This document shows positions 7,993-14,599 of a stretch of DNA of 64,000 bases, one piece after another (within the stretch, counting starts at the first letter, position 1; every line of letters begins with the position of its first letter). The translations under genes and the position numbers were made by a program. The stretch is from Sphingomonadaceae bacterium 3R27C6 (GTDB lineage: Bacteria; Pseudomonadota; Alphaproteobacteria; Sphingomonadales; Sphingomonadaceae), in NCBI GenBank assembly GCA_005503215.1, contig SCNS01000017.1, positions 1 through 64,000 of the forward strand, given 5' to 3'. A model generated the notes under the pieces. That model was not told the origin of the DNA. It did not search any database and worked only from the letters and a program-made list of their open reading frames with translations.

Positions 7993-8110
7993 TCGTTCCT
8001 AGGCTGAGGGTCAAAACGGCGTCGTAACGGGCGTGATTGATGCCCTTTGTTCGCCATAGCGGAGGCGCCTCGTTGGGATTTTGCTAAGCCTCCGCCGCTA
8101 GGGTGGCGGC

Positions 8111-8686
8111 ATGTCCGGACCCGATTTTCACTATCCGAGGCGCCGTATCGTTCGCCGCCGCAGGCCGGTGCGCAGGGGGCGCACCCTCCGATCGAATCTG
8201 TGGCTGGCGCCGGGGATGGCGGTTGCGTTCGTCGCTGCGCTCGCGACCTTTCAGCACTTTCCGGGCGGCGCCGAAGCGATGCCCGCGCCCGTGGCATCCT
8301 TGCTTGCGGGCGGCGAAGGCGCGACGGCGCGCGACGCGCTGTCGGCGCGTTTCGCGCTCTGTCACAGCGGCGGCGGCAGCAATTGCGTCGTCGACGGCGA
8401 CACCTTCTGGTACGCGGGCGATAAATATCGCATCGCCGATATCGACACCCCCGAAACGCATCCCGCGCGCTGTGCCGAGGAGGCGGCGCTCGGCGACGCC
8501 GCGACCGAACGGCTCCGCACTTGGCTGAATGCCGGCGCCTTCAGCCTCGAAAGCGCCGGGCGCGACACCGATCGCTACGGCCGCAACCTGCGCATCGTCA
8601 CGCGCGGCGGGACGAGCGTCGGGTCGGTGCTCGTTGACGAAGGGCTGGCGCGGCCATGGGGGGGGCGGCGGCGCCCCTGGTGCTAA
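8111..8686 (+). CDS. Thermonuclease-like (SNase fold) protein
   Basis: A 191-residue protein with an Arg-rich cytoplasmic start (residues 10-28), one hydrophobic segment (about 30-48) that is a signal anchor or uncleaved signal, and a staphylococcal-nuclease domain from about residue 90: 'CVVDGDTFWY', 'IADIDTPETHP', 'GDAATERLRTWL', 'RDTDRYGRNLRI' and 'LVDEGLARPW'. The Asp, Glu and Arg positions expected for catalysis appear present. It likely hydrolyses nucleic acid in the periplasm or at the membrane. The start has no obvious Shine-Dalgarno sequence. Confidence 0.85.
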   Translation: MSGPDFHYPRRRIVRRRRPVRRGRTLRSNLWLAPGMAVAFVAALATFQHFPGGAEAMPAPVASLLAGGEGATARDALSARFALCHSGGGSNCVVDGDTFWYAGDKYRIADIDTPETHPARCAEEAALGDAATERLRTWLNAGAFSLESAGRDTDRYGRNLRIVTRGGTSVGSVLVDEGLARPWGGRRRPWC

Positions 8687-8820
8687 TTGTTCGGGACGGC
8701 GGCACGATGGAAAGCGGGCGCGGCTTTCGGGCGCTCTACCTTAGTATAGGGGAGCCGACTCGCTTTTCTGTGCGTATGATAGCGAAGCTCCCCCCTCCCG
8801 GAGCGGCAAGGAGAATGACC

Positions 8821-9060
8821 ATGGCAGAGCATGACCATAGCGCGATCAAGGAAGGCCTGAACGTCGTGGGCGCCGACGGCGTCCACGTCGGCACCGTCGA
8901 CCACCTCGACGGCGAGCGCATCAAGCTGACCAAGGCCGACAGCGGCGACGGCAAGCATCATTACCTGCCCGCGGGTCTGGTCGCGGCGGTCGAGGGCGAC
9001 ACGGTCCGCCTGTCGGCGAACGCCGCGAACGCGGTCGACCTGTTCGAAGAGGCCGAATAG
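8821..9060 (+). CDS. DUF2171-type small protein (PRC-barrel-like)
   Basis: A 79-residue protein: 'IKEGLNVVGADGVHVGTVDH' followed by 'IKLTKADSGDGKHHYLP', the pattern of DUF2171 and of PRC-barrel-like beta folds. No known activity. AAGGAG lies 7 bases before the ATG at 8821, which is preferred to the ATG at 8815. It is followed by a strong terminator. The minus-strand gene at 9322-9816 contains a similar 'GNSVGTVQSVEGD' segment. Confidence 0.82.
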   Translation: MAEHDHSAIKEGLNVVGADGVHVGTVDHLDGERIKLTKADSGDGKHHYLPAGLVAAVEGDTVRLSANAANAVDLFEEAE

Positions 9061-9113
9061 TTTAGGCGAGATAACAGAGGGCCGGCAGCGCAATCGGGCG
9101 CCCGGCACCGAAC

Positions 9114-9146
9114 TGGCCCGCCCCCTCCCCTGGGGCGGGCCATTTT
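9114..9146 (+). terminator. Intrinsic terminator after the DUF2171 gene
   Basis: Perfect 11-bp arms (tggcccgcccc at 9114-9124 and ggggcgggcca at 9132-9142) followed by TTTT, about 55 bases past the stop codon. Confidence 0.85.
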
Positions 9147-9175
9147 CATTTGCGGGGTGCGGCATAACGACGAAA

Positions 9176-9267
9176 GGGAGCCGGTGTCCCGGCTCCCTCC
9201 CCGATCGCTGGCGCGATGCGGTCTCTCCCGATTTCCAAGGCGGGGAGCCGAGTGCACCCGGCTCCCC
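9176..9267 (-). terminator. Two related hairpins downstream of the 9322-9816 gene
   Basis: Hairpin one is gggagccgg/ccggctccc with loop tgtc (9176-9197), followed by TTTC on the minus strand. Hairpin two is ggggagccg/cggctcccc (9242-9267). They share the GGGAGCCG arm. One is probably the terminator of the minus-strand gene; the other may be a duplicate or a dispersed palindrome. The rest of 9061-9321 holds nothing I recognise. Confidence 0.55.
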
Positions 9268-9321
9268 CCAGCGCGGCCACGTCCCTTATTGCAAGGGGTC
9301 GCCGCGGCTAGTCCCGATATG

Positions 9322-9816
9322 TCAGCGCGATTCGACCGCGGCGGTGGTGCGCGCCTGGATCTCGGCGCTCGACAATTTGGTGACGAGGCCATGGGTCGCA
9401 CCCACTGCGCCATGATAAATCTGGGCGATCGGCACGTTGTAGAGCTTGCCGCCGCGGACCACGACCGCGGTGTCGCCCTCGACGCTCTGTACCGTGCCGA
9501 CGCTGTTGCCGCCGGTGTCGTAAAGTTCGGCGCCCGCGCGCACCTGTTCGCGCGTCGCGAGGGTGAGGTTCGCGGTATCGACGGCCTTGCCGACCGTGCT
9601 GTCGGCGCGATCGACGGTACCGCCGACGGGGTTGGTGACGCCACCGACTGCGGCATCGACCGCCCCGCCCTTCAGCCCGACCTTGCCGACGAGATTGACG
9701 TTGGCGCTGCCGTCGGGGGCGAGCTGGGCGGGGGCCGGCGCGGGCGCGGTCTGGGCGAGCGCGGGGAAGGCGAGGAGGGCGGGAGCGACCGTCAGAAGGG
9801 CAAATGCTTTGCGCAT
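9322..9816 (-). CDS. Exported protein with PRC-barrel-like segment
   Basis: A 164-residue protein with a cleavable signal peptide (MRKAFALLTVAPALLAFPALAQ). A Pro/Ala-rich stretch follows, then Gly/Val-rich repeats ('LVGKVGLKGGAVDAAVGG'), and a folded-looking part 'GAELYDTGGNSVGTVQSVEG' with 'GGKLYNVPIAQIYHG', similar to PRC-barrel proteins. It should be periplasmic. The start at 9816 is chosen because GGAG lies 9 bases upstream and a clean signal peptide results. Function unknown. Confidence 0.75.
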   Translation of the reverse strand: MRKAFALLTVAPALLAFPALAQTAPAPAPAQLAPDGSANVNLVGKVGLKGGAVDAAVGGVTNPVGGTVDRADSTVGKAVDTANLTLATREQVRAGAELYDTGGNSVGTVQSVEGDTAVVVRGGKLYNVPIAQIYHGAVGATHGLVTKLSSAEIQARTTAAVESR

Positions 9817-9977
9817 GTCTGTGTCTCCGTGCGTCGGATTTGGGTCAGGCATCGGCGCGCCCCGCGGGGGGGAAGGGGGCGGCGCCGATGCCTTGACCGG
9901 AGAAACTTGTGCAATGTCCGATTGTTGCATTGCGTTTGGCGCATTGCGACGGACCGCCGCGCGTGCGCGACGAGTGG

Positions 9978-10145
9978 CTAATGCGGTTGCGGACGGGGCG
10001 GTTTTCCGGGCGGCCCCGCGATCAATTTATTGAGCGTCGCGAGGCGCTGGCGCGCTGCGGTCCAGTCGCGTTCGGGGTGCGCCTGGATCTGATCGAGGAG
10101 GACGCGAACCTCCTTGCGGCGGTCGCCTTCGGTTACGGCCTGCAT
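9978..10145 (-). CDS. Small helical hypothetical protein
   Basis: A 55-residue protein, 'MQAVTEGDRRKEVRVLLDQI' then 'HPERDWTAARQRLATLNKLI', with a Pro-rich basic tail. AGGAG lies 8 bases before the ATG at 10145, which is preferred over the longer frame opening at 10214. It resembles small stress-type helical proteins of alphaproteobacteria, but no family can be named. Confidence 0.6.
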   Translation of the reverse strand: MQAVTEGDRRKEVRVLLDQIQAHPERDWTAARQRLATLNKLIAGPPGKPPRPQPH

Positions 10146-10288
10146 GGGCTTTCTCCTTTCGCCCGCCAGTATAGCAGCGATCGGGCGCGGTGGCGGGCGG
10201 CTCACCGCGCGCATGCCCCGGTCAGGCGCGACTCCCGCCGCGGCGCGATTTAGGGTATGAACGCGCGGTCATGGGAGGGAGAGGGCCG

Positions 10289-10687
10289 ATGCCGACTCGC
10301 GAACAAATGATCGCCACGATCGAGGGCGCTTATGCCGCGCGCGTCGCGTGCGATATCGCGGCGATGAATGCGATCTGGGCGCCCGGCGCGACCTATGCGA
10401 TGGAAGGCGAGGCCGCGTTGATGGCGCGCTATCCGACCGGACCGACCGAAGCGCTGGCGGCGACGCAGCGGCTCGCCGACCTGCTCGATGCCGACGACGT
10501 CGAGGTGATCGACATGATCGCCGAGGACGACCGCGTCGCGGTGCAGTGGCGCGCGCGCTTTTCCAAGGGCGACCGGTCGCAGGTGCTCAGCCTGTTTTCG
10601 CGCTGGAAATTCGACGAGGCGGGCCGCGTCGCCTCGCTCCACGAATATGGCGATACCGCGATGATCGCCGAAATGATCGGGGGATAG
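10289..10687 (+). CDS. SnoaL-like (NTF2-fold) protein 1
   Basis: A 132-residue protein of the NTF2/SnoaL-like fold: an N-terminal helix (REQMIATIEGAYAARVACDI), 'WAPGATYAME', and the terminal strands 'VLSLFSRWKFDEAGRVASLH' and 'EYGDTAMIAEMI'. Members may be polyketide cyclases, isomerases or ligand binders; no function can be assigned. GGGAGGGAGAGGG precedes the ATG. The next gene encodes a paralog 20 bases downstream, so a tandem duplication in one operon is likely. Confidence 0.78.
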   Translation: MPTREQMIATIEGAYAARVACDIAAMNAIWAPGATYAMEGEAALMARYPTGPTEALAATQRLADLLDADDVEVIDMIAEDDRVAVQWRARFSKGDRSQVLSLFSRWKFDEAGRVASLHEYGDTAMIAEMIGG

Positions 10688-10707
10688 GCCGAGGCAGGAG
10701 ACGGATC

Positions 10708-11166
10708 GTGACCAAGGATCAGATATTCGAGAAGATTCAGGACGTGATCGCCGCGCGGAAGGACCGCGACCGCGAACGGTTGAAGCTTCTGGTCGCGGAG
10801 GGGGCGACCTACAGGGTCGCGGCGGAAGACGGGTCTCTGCCGGGTTTTCCGGTCGAGGACGACGATGTCGGGACCGCGATCGACAAGCTGATCAATCTGA
10901 TCGACTATGGTAAGGTCACCTACGCAATTCCCATCGTCGACGGACTCCGCGCGACGGTGGTGATCAAGGTCGAGGCGACGTCGAAGGGCGTGCCGCATGA
11001 TTTGCGGCTGTGCGGCATGTGGGAGTTCGACGCCGACGGGCGGGCGATATCGCTGACCGAATATACCGACACCGCCGCGATGCGCGATTGGTTGACGAGC
11101 GCAGCCGGCGCGGCGGCAGCGGAGCCTTTGCCACAGGAAAATCTCGAAACCGCCGCCGCGCGATAG
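10708..11166 (+). CDS. SnoaL-like (NTF2-fold) protein 2
   Basis: A 152-residue paralog of the preceding protein: 'TKDQIFEKIQDVIAARKDRD', 'VAEGATYRVA', and the matching end 'GMWEFDADGRAISLTEYTDT'. A 20-residue Ala/Glu-rich tail is added. The start is a GTG at 10708 with CAGGAGA 6 bases upstream. Fold assigned by pattern; ligand unknown. The two proteins could form a heterodimer, as NTF2-fold proteins often dimerise (inference). Confidence 0.75.
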   Translation: MTKDQIFEKIQDVIAARKDRDRERLKLLVAEGATYRVAAEDGSLPGFPVEDDDVGTAIDKLINLIDYGKVTYAIPIVDGLRATVVIKVEATSKGVPHDLRLCGMWEFDADGRAISLTEYTDTAAMRDWLTSAAGAAAAEPLPQENLETAAAR

Positions 11167-11222
11167 GCGAAACGCGAGGTAGCGGGTGGCGCCGGGGCGC
11201 GGCGGTTCCTATCTAGGGCGCG

Positions 11223-11720
11223 ATGACTGACGGGGACCGGAAAATGGTGGTGGTGGCACGGCTGCGCGCGGCGCCCCTGGTGGGGTGGCAATTCGCCTGC
11301 GCGGTGTTGCTCGGCGTGCTGCTCGTGCGGCTCGACCGGGGCGGCGATCCGCTCGGTGCCTTCTGGAACATGGTGTTCGGGCAGCCGCTGTTGCTGCTCG
11401 GGATCGCCGCGGTGCTGGGCGTTTGGGCTTATATCCTTGGTATGTGGCGGCGGCGCGGCGATTATCTGCGCCACGACGGGGTGACGCTCTATCGCGGCGG
11501 CAGCGCGCGCTGGCCGCTCGTGCTGGTGCGCGACGTGGTGGTGGCGCGCGGCAATATCGGGCTGGAGTCGCTGCGGCTGGTCGTCGACGACGACAGCGAG
11601 GTCACGCGCGAGCTGGTGAAGCTCTATATGCTCGAAGGCCCGCCCGAGGTGGTGCGCGACGGGGTGATGTTCGCGGTGGCGCGGGTGGGCGGCGTGATGC
11701 GGCCGGTTACGGTGCATTGA
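11223..11720 (+). CDS. Membrane protein with PH-like C-terminal part
   Basis: A 165-residue protein with two transmembrane segments (about residues 17-37 and 52-74) followed by a soluble beta-rich part: 'GDYLRHDGVTLYRGGSARWP', 'LESLRLVVDDDSEV'. The layout (two membrane helices, then a small beta domain) resembles bacterial PH-domain membrane proteins, but no signature confirms this. It follows the SnoaL-like pair by 56 bases. Confidence 0.65.
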   Translation: MTDGDRKMVVVARLRAAPLVGWQFACAVLLGVLLVRLDRGGDPLGAFWNMVFGQPLLLLGIAAVLGVWAYILGMWRRRGDYLRHDGVTLYRGGSARWPLVLVRDVVVARGNIGLESLRLVVDDDSEVTRELVKLYMLEGPPEVVRDGVMFAVARVGGVMRPVTVH

Positions 11721-11748
11721 GGGGGCTTTCGGCCCCTACCCCCTATTT

Positions 11749-11820
11749 CGTCACCCCGGACTTGATCCGGGGTCCATGCAACGGCCGTAGAATGGATGCC
11801 GGATCAAGTCCGGCATGACG
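11749..11820. repeat. Palindromic intergenic repeat, GGACTTGATCCGG family
   Basis: About 72 bp with inverted ends: cgtcaccccggacttgatcc on the left and ggatcaagtccggcatgacg on the right, around a short centre. Related copies occur at 12172-12265 and 26296-26367. It would fold as a long hairpin and may act as a bidirectional terminator. Confidence 0.8.
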
Positions 11821-11837
11821 AAGGAGGGAGGGCGGTG

Positions 11838-12152
11838 TCACCCCGAAAGGGGAGGTAACCCCAATTCCTCCGCCAAATCCCGCCAATCCGGGTTCGCCGT
11901 CTCGATCAGCTCGATCTTCCACTTGCGCTGCCAGTTCTTCATCTGCTTCTCGCGCGTGATCGCGGCGTGCATCGTCCCGGCGAGTTCAAACCAGACGAGC
12001 GTTTTGACGCCGTAGCGTTTTGTGCAGCCGCCGAAACTGCCGTCGCGGTGCTGGCAGATGCGCTGGATCAGGTGCGAGGTGACGCCAGTGTAGAGCGTGC
12101 CATGCCGCGCACTGGCCATGATATAGGCGCAGGGCTGGAAGTCGGCGTGCAT
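11838..12152 (-). CDS. GIY-YIG nuclease family protein
   Basis: A 104-residue single-domain GIY-YIG protein (YhbQ/UPF0213-like). The first strand pair reads 'CAYIMASARHGTLYTGVTSH', then 'LIQRICQHRDG' with the conserved Arg, and 'LVWFELAGTMHAAITREKQM' with the metal-binding Glu in the helix, ending 'WKIELIETANPDWRDL'. Such proteins may cut or bind DNA, but their cellular job is not settled. It is bracketed on both sides, within 30 bases, by copies of the GGACTTGATCCGG palindrome. Confidence 0.88.
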   Translation of the reverse strand: MHADFQPCAYIMASARHGTLYTGVTSHLIQRICQHRDGSFGGCTKRYGVKTLVWFELAGTMHAAITREKQMKNWQRKWKIELIETANPDWRDLAEELGLPPLSG

Positions 12153-12171
12153 GGGTGGAGGCTAGGGCGGC

Positions 12172-12265
12172 GATGGACCCCGGATTAAGTCCGGGGTGAC
12201 GAAGACCGGGTCGGAATGGGGACTTCTCTTTGCATCGTCATGCCGGCTTTGATCCGGCGTCCATG
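12172..12265. repeat. Palindromic repeat copies flanking the GIY-YIG gene
   Basis: Two half-elements: atggaccccggattaagtcc with its end ggggtgacga (12172-12201), and cgtcatgccggctttgatcc with ggcgtccatg (12236-12265). They are variants of the element at 11749-11820, so the GIY-YIG gene lies between repeat copies. Confidence 0.75.
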
Positions 12266-12319
12266 CGGCAGACAAAGCAAGGGCGGCAACGATTTAGTAA
12301 ATTCCCATCATGGGACAAT

Positions 12320-12904
12320 TTAAGAAAACTTATGATGCTCATCCGCTACAATAAATAGCTTGGTTACAGCAAAGCGTTTCAATTTTCTATCTGAATGGCC
12401 TAGGTCTTTCCTGACACTTCTGAGGAGCGTTTCCATAGCATGGAAAATTCTCAGATCTGGTTTGTCTTCAGATTCCTGTTCAACGTTACTATTTTTATCT
12501 GCCACCGATGCGACCATAAATGCGTTGTAAGCGTTCATGGTTTCTGCACTACCCCAAACTAGAATGTTTTTCTGAATCTCACTTATTCGCTCCAATGATG
12601 CGTTCGGCGTTTCGCTGGTATGTACCGCACGCATGAACTCGAAAAGAAGGTCAATAAAATCCCGGTAGGCTTCCCGCTTTTCGTTGAAGTGACGTGAAGA
12701 TATGTCGCGGATTTGCTGACGGGAATTGTTATATATAAGTGCAATTAGAGATATAAGGGCAGTTAGAATCCCTAACTTTACATTGCCGCTGGCTGATATG
12801 AAAAGATTCGATAGGAAATAGACGGAAAACGACAGGCCTGCCACGATCAAGGCAATGGCTATAATTTTAAATAAAAAGAGTATTACCTTCCACGCCTTAA
12901 TCAA
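12320..12904 (-). CDS. AT-rich orphan membrane protein, unknown function
   Basis: A 194-residue protein with two hydrophobic helices at the N-terminus (about residues 8-30 and 40-58, including 'LGILTALISLIALIYNNS') and a cytosolic helical part: 'RHFNEKREAYRDFIDLLFEF', 'ILVWGSAETMNAYNAFM', 'SVRKDLGHSDRKLKRF'. The gene is visibly richer in A and T than everything around it and uses A/T-ending codons, so it was probably acquired from elsewhere. The start is a TTG at 12904 with GGAG about 9 bases upstream. I remember similar orphan proteins in scattered bacteria with no assigned function; a defence or stress role is possible but unsupported. Confidence 0.75.
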   Translation of the reverse strand: MIKAWKVILFLFKIIAIALIVAGLSFSVYFLSNLFISASGNVKLGILTALISLIALIYNNSRQQIRDISSRHFNEKREAYRDFIDLLFEFMRAVHTSETPNASLERISEIQKNILVWGSAETMNAYNAFMVASVADKNSNVEQESEDKPDLRIFHAMETLLRSVRKDLGHSDRKLKRFAVTKLFIVADEHHKFS

Positions 12905-12939
12905 ATCTCGATGCTCCTATTCGGGAGATGCGTGTCTCT

Positions 12940-13170
12940 TCAAACCGAAAACCCGCCCGAGTTCCGCCGGTTCGAACTGGCGGCCAGCACCTTCTTGCCC
13001 TGCGGGGTCAGTGCCCATTTGGCGCCCTGCTTCACCACCAGTCCCAGCGTGACGAGTTCGTCGCGGATCGGGTCGGCGGGGAGTTGGGGGCGGCGGTTCG
13101 ACAGGCCTTCGAGGCTCGCGCGCTGCGGCTGGCTGAGGATGAGGAGTTTCTGTTTTTGTTTGTCGGTCAT
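12940..13170 (-). CDS. Small winged-helix-like hypothetical protein
   Basis: A 76-residue protein, 'KLLILSQPQRASLEGLSNRR', 'DELVTLGLVVKQGAKWALTP', 'QGKKVLAAS'. The pattern of helices followed by 'LxxLGLV..GAKWALTPQGKKVL' looks like the end of a winged-helix domain such as those of small MarR-like or phage regulators. AGAGGCC lies shortly before the ATG. It sits between the AT-rich gene and nrdB with normal GC content. Confidence 0.6.
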   Translation of the reverse strand: MTDKQKQKLLILSQPQRASLEGLSNRRPQLPADPIRDELVTLGLVVKQGAKWALTPQGKKVLAASSNRRNSGGFSV

Positions 13171-13227
13171 TTGGGTGGCCTCTGACTTCTTGTTGTTCGG
13201 TGCGAGGTGGGTTCGCCCCTCGCTGGG

Positions 13228-13278
13228 CCCCGGCTTTCGCCGGGGTTCACTAAATTCCCCTCCCGCTTGCGGGAGGGG
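13228..13278. repeat. Two hairpins downstream of nrdB
   Basis: Hairpin one is ccccggc/gccgggg with loop tttc (13228-13245). Hairpin two is cccctcccgc/gcgggagggg with a two-base centre (13257-13278), followed on the plus strand by TTTTTG. The second belongs to a dispersed family also at 22423-22517, 50866-50887, 62803-62918 and 63977-63998. Lying just past the nrdB stop, they may end nrd transcription. Confidence 0.7.
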
Positions 13279-13289
13279 TTTTTGTTACG

Positions 13290-14357
13290 TCACTCGGCGG
13301 CGATGCCGGCTTGTTTGAACATGTCTTCGCCGTCGGCTTCGGCGTCGTTGACCGGGGCGGCGGCGTCTTCGCTGTTCTTGGCCTTCTTGCGGCTGTCGAA
13401 GCTCGACCAGACGGTGTTCCATTCGCCGCGCGTCGCGCCTTTACTATATTCGGTCGCGCGCGTTTCGAAGAAGTTCGCGTGCTCGACGCCGTTGAGCAGC
13501 GGGGCGAGCCAGGGGAGCGGGTGTTCGTCGATCATGTAGATCGGCTGGAAGCCGAGCTGCCCCAGGCGCCAGTCGGCGATGTAGCGGATGTAGCGCTTGA
13601 TCTCCTTCGGTGTCATGCCGGGGACGGGGCCCTGTTCGAACGCGAGGTCGATGAACGCATCCTCGAGCCGCACCGTTTTCTGGCAGGTGTCGATGATGTC
13701 TTCCTTCACCGCCTTGGTCAGGCAGCCGCGTTCCTTGGTGAAGGTGTGGAACAGCTTGATGATGCCTTCGCAGTGGAGGCTTTCGTCGCGGATCGACCAG
13801 CTGACGATCTGGCCCATGCCCTTCATCTTGTTGAAGCGCGGGAAGTTCATCAGCATCGCGAAGCTGGCGAAAAGCTGGAGCCCTTCGGTAAAGCCGCCGA
13901 ACATCGCGAGCGTGCGCGCAATATCCTCGTCGTTATCGACGCCGAACTGCTGCATATAGTCGTGCTTGGCGCGCATCTCGTCATATTCGAGGAACATGCC
14001 GTACTCGCTTTCGGGCATGCCGATCGTGTCGAGCAGGTGCGAATAAGCCGCGATATGCACGGTTTCCATGTTGCTGAACGCGGTCAGCATCATCTTGATT
14101 TCGGTCGGCTTGAACACGCGGCCGTATTTGTCGTGGTAGCAATCCTGCACCTCGATATCGGCCTGCGTGAAGAAGCGGAAAATCTGCGTGAGCAGGTTGC
14201 GCTCATGGTCCGAAATCTTCTGCGCCCAGTCGCGGCAATCCTCGCCCAGCGGCACTTCCTCGGGAACCCAATGGATCTGCTGCTGGCGCTTCCAGAAATC
14301 GAACGCCCAGGGATATTCGAAGGGCTTGTAGGTGTTGCGGGCTTCGAGAAGAGGCAT
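13290..14357 (-). CDS. nrdB: Class I ribonucleotide reductase, beta subunit
   Basis: Small subunit that houses the di-metal centre and tyrosyl radical which start each turnover of NrdA. The ligand pattern is complete: Asp in 'FFTQADIEVQD', Glu/His plus the radical Tyr in 'METVHIAAYSHLL' (E-x-x-H-x-x-x-Y), Glu in 'GGFTEGLQLF', and Glu/His in 'RDESLHCEG'. The C-terminal 'EDMFKQAGIAAE' should dock into NrdA. At 355 residues it is usual for the family, with a short Ala/Asp-rich linker before the tail. It is the last gene of the nrdA-membrane protein-nrdB operon. Substrates are the ribonucleoside diphosphates. Confidence 0.96.
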   Translation of the reverse strand: MPLLEARNTYKPFEYPWAFDFWKRQQQIHWVPEEVPLGEDCRDWAQKISDHERNLLTQIFRFFTQADIEVQDCYHDKYGRVFKPTEIKMMLTAFSNMETVHIAAYSHLLDTIGMPESEYGMFLEYDEMRAKHDYMQQFGVDNDEDIARTLAMFGGFTEGLQLFASFAMLMNFPRFNKMKGMGQIVSWSIRDESLHCEGIIKLFHTFTKERGCLTKAVKEDIIDTCQKTVRLEDAFIDLAFEQGPVPGMTPKEIKRYIRYIADWRLGQLGFQPIYMIDEHPLPWLAPLLNGVEHANFFETRATEYSKGATRGEWNTVWSSFDSRKKAKNSEDAAAPVNDAEADGEDMFKQAGIAAE

Positions 14358-14385
14358 GGCGGTTACACTCCAGAAATTCGGTCGG

Positions 14386-14577
14386 TCACAGGGACCGTAG
14401 CATGGGCATCACGCCGGCGAGGACGAACCCCGTACCGGCGATCATGAACAAGAGGCCCGAGAGTTGACTCTTTTTCGCTCCGGGCTCTTCTGCTGCCTTG
14501 CGCGCGTGCACCGTCATGACGGCGCTGAGCGCGAAGAAGACCGCGGCGAGCGCGATGTATGTGACGTTCACATTCAT
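14386..14577 (-). CDS. Small two-helix membrane protein between nrdA and nrdB
   Basis: A 63-residue protein with two transmembrane segments, 'YIALAAVFFALSAVMTVHA' and 'LSGLLFMIAGTGFVLAGVMP', joined by a charged loop (RKAAEEPGAKKS). GGAG lies 9 bases before the ATG at 14577. It is 22 bases downstream of the nrdA stop and 28 bases upstream of nrdB on the same strand, so it should be transcribed with the reductase. I know of no function; it is too small for a transporter on its own. Confidence 0.7.
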   Translation of the reverse strand: MNVNVTYIALAAVFFALSAVMTVHARKAAEEPGAKKSQLSGLLFMIAGTGFVLAGVMPMLRSL

Positions 14578-14599
14578 CGCATGATCTCCGCGCGGTGCA

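Noticed and set aside
9176..9267. CRISPR-like pair of repeated hairpins
   Set aside because: Only two copies with different loops and no regular spacers; better seen as hairpin terminators.
11749..12265. Prophage or integrated element at 11.7-13.2 kb
   Set aside because: No integrase, no direct-repeat attachment sites and no phage structural genes; the palindromes are dispersed repeats found elsewhere in the window.
13311..14447. A 378-codon plus frame opposite nrdB
   Set aside because: Shadow frame; composition is that of the nrdB complement.
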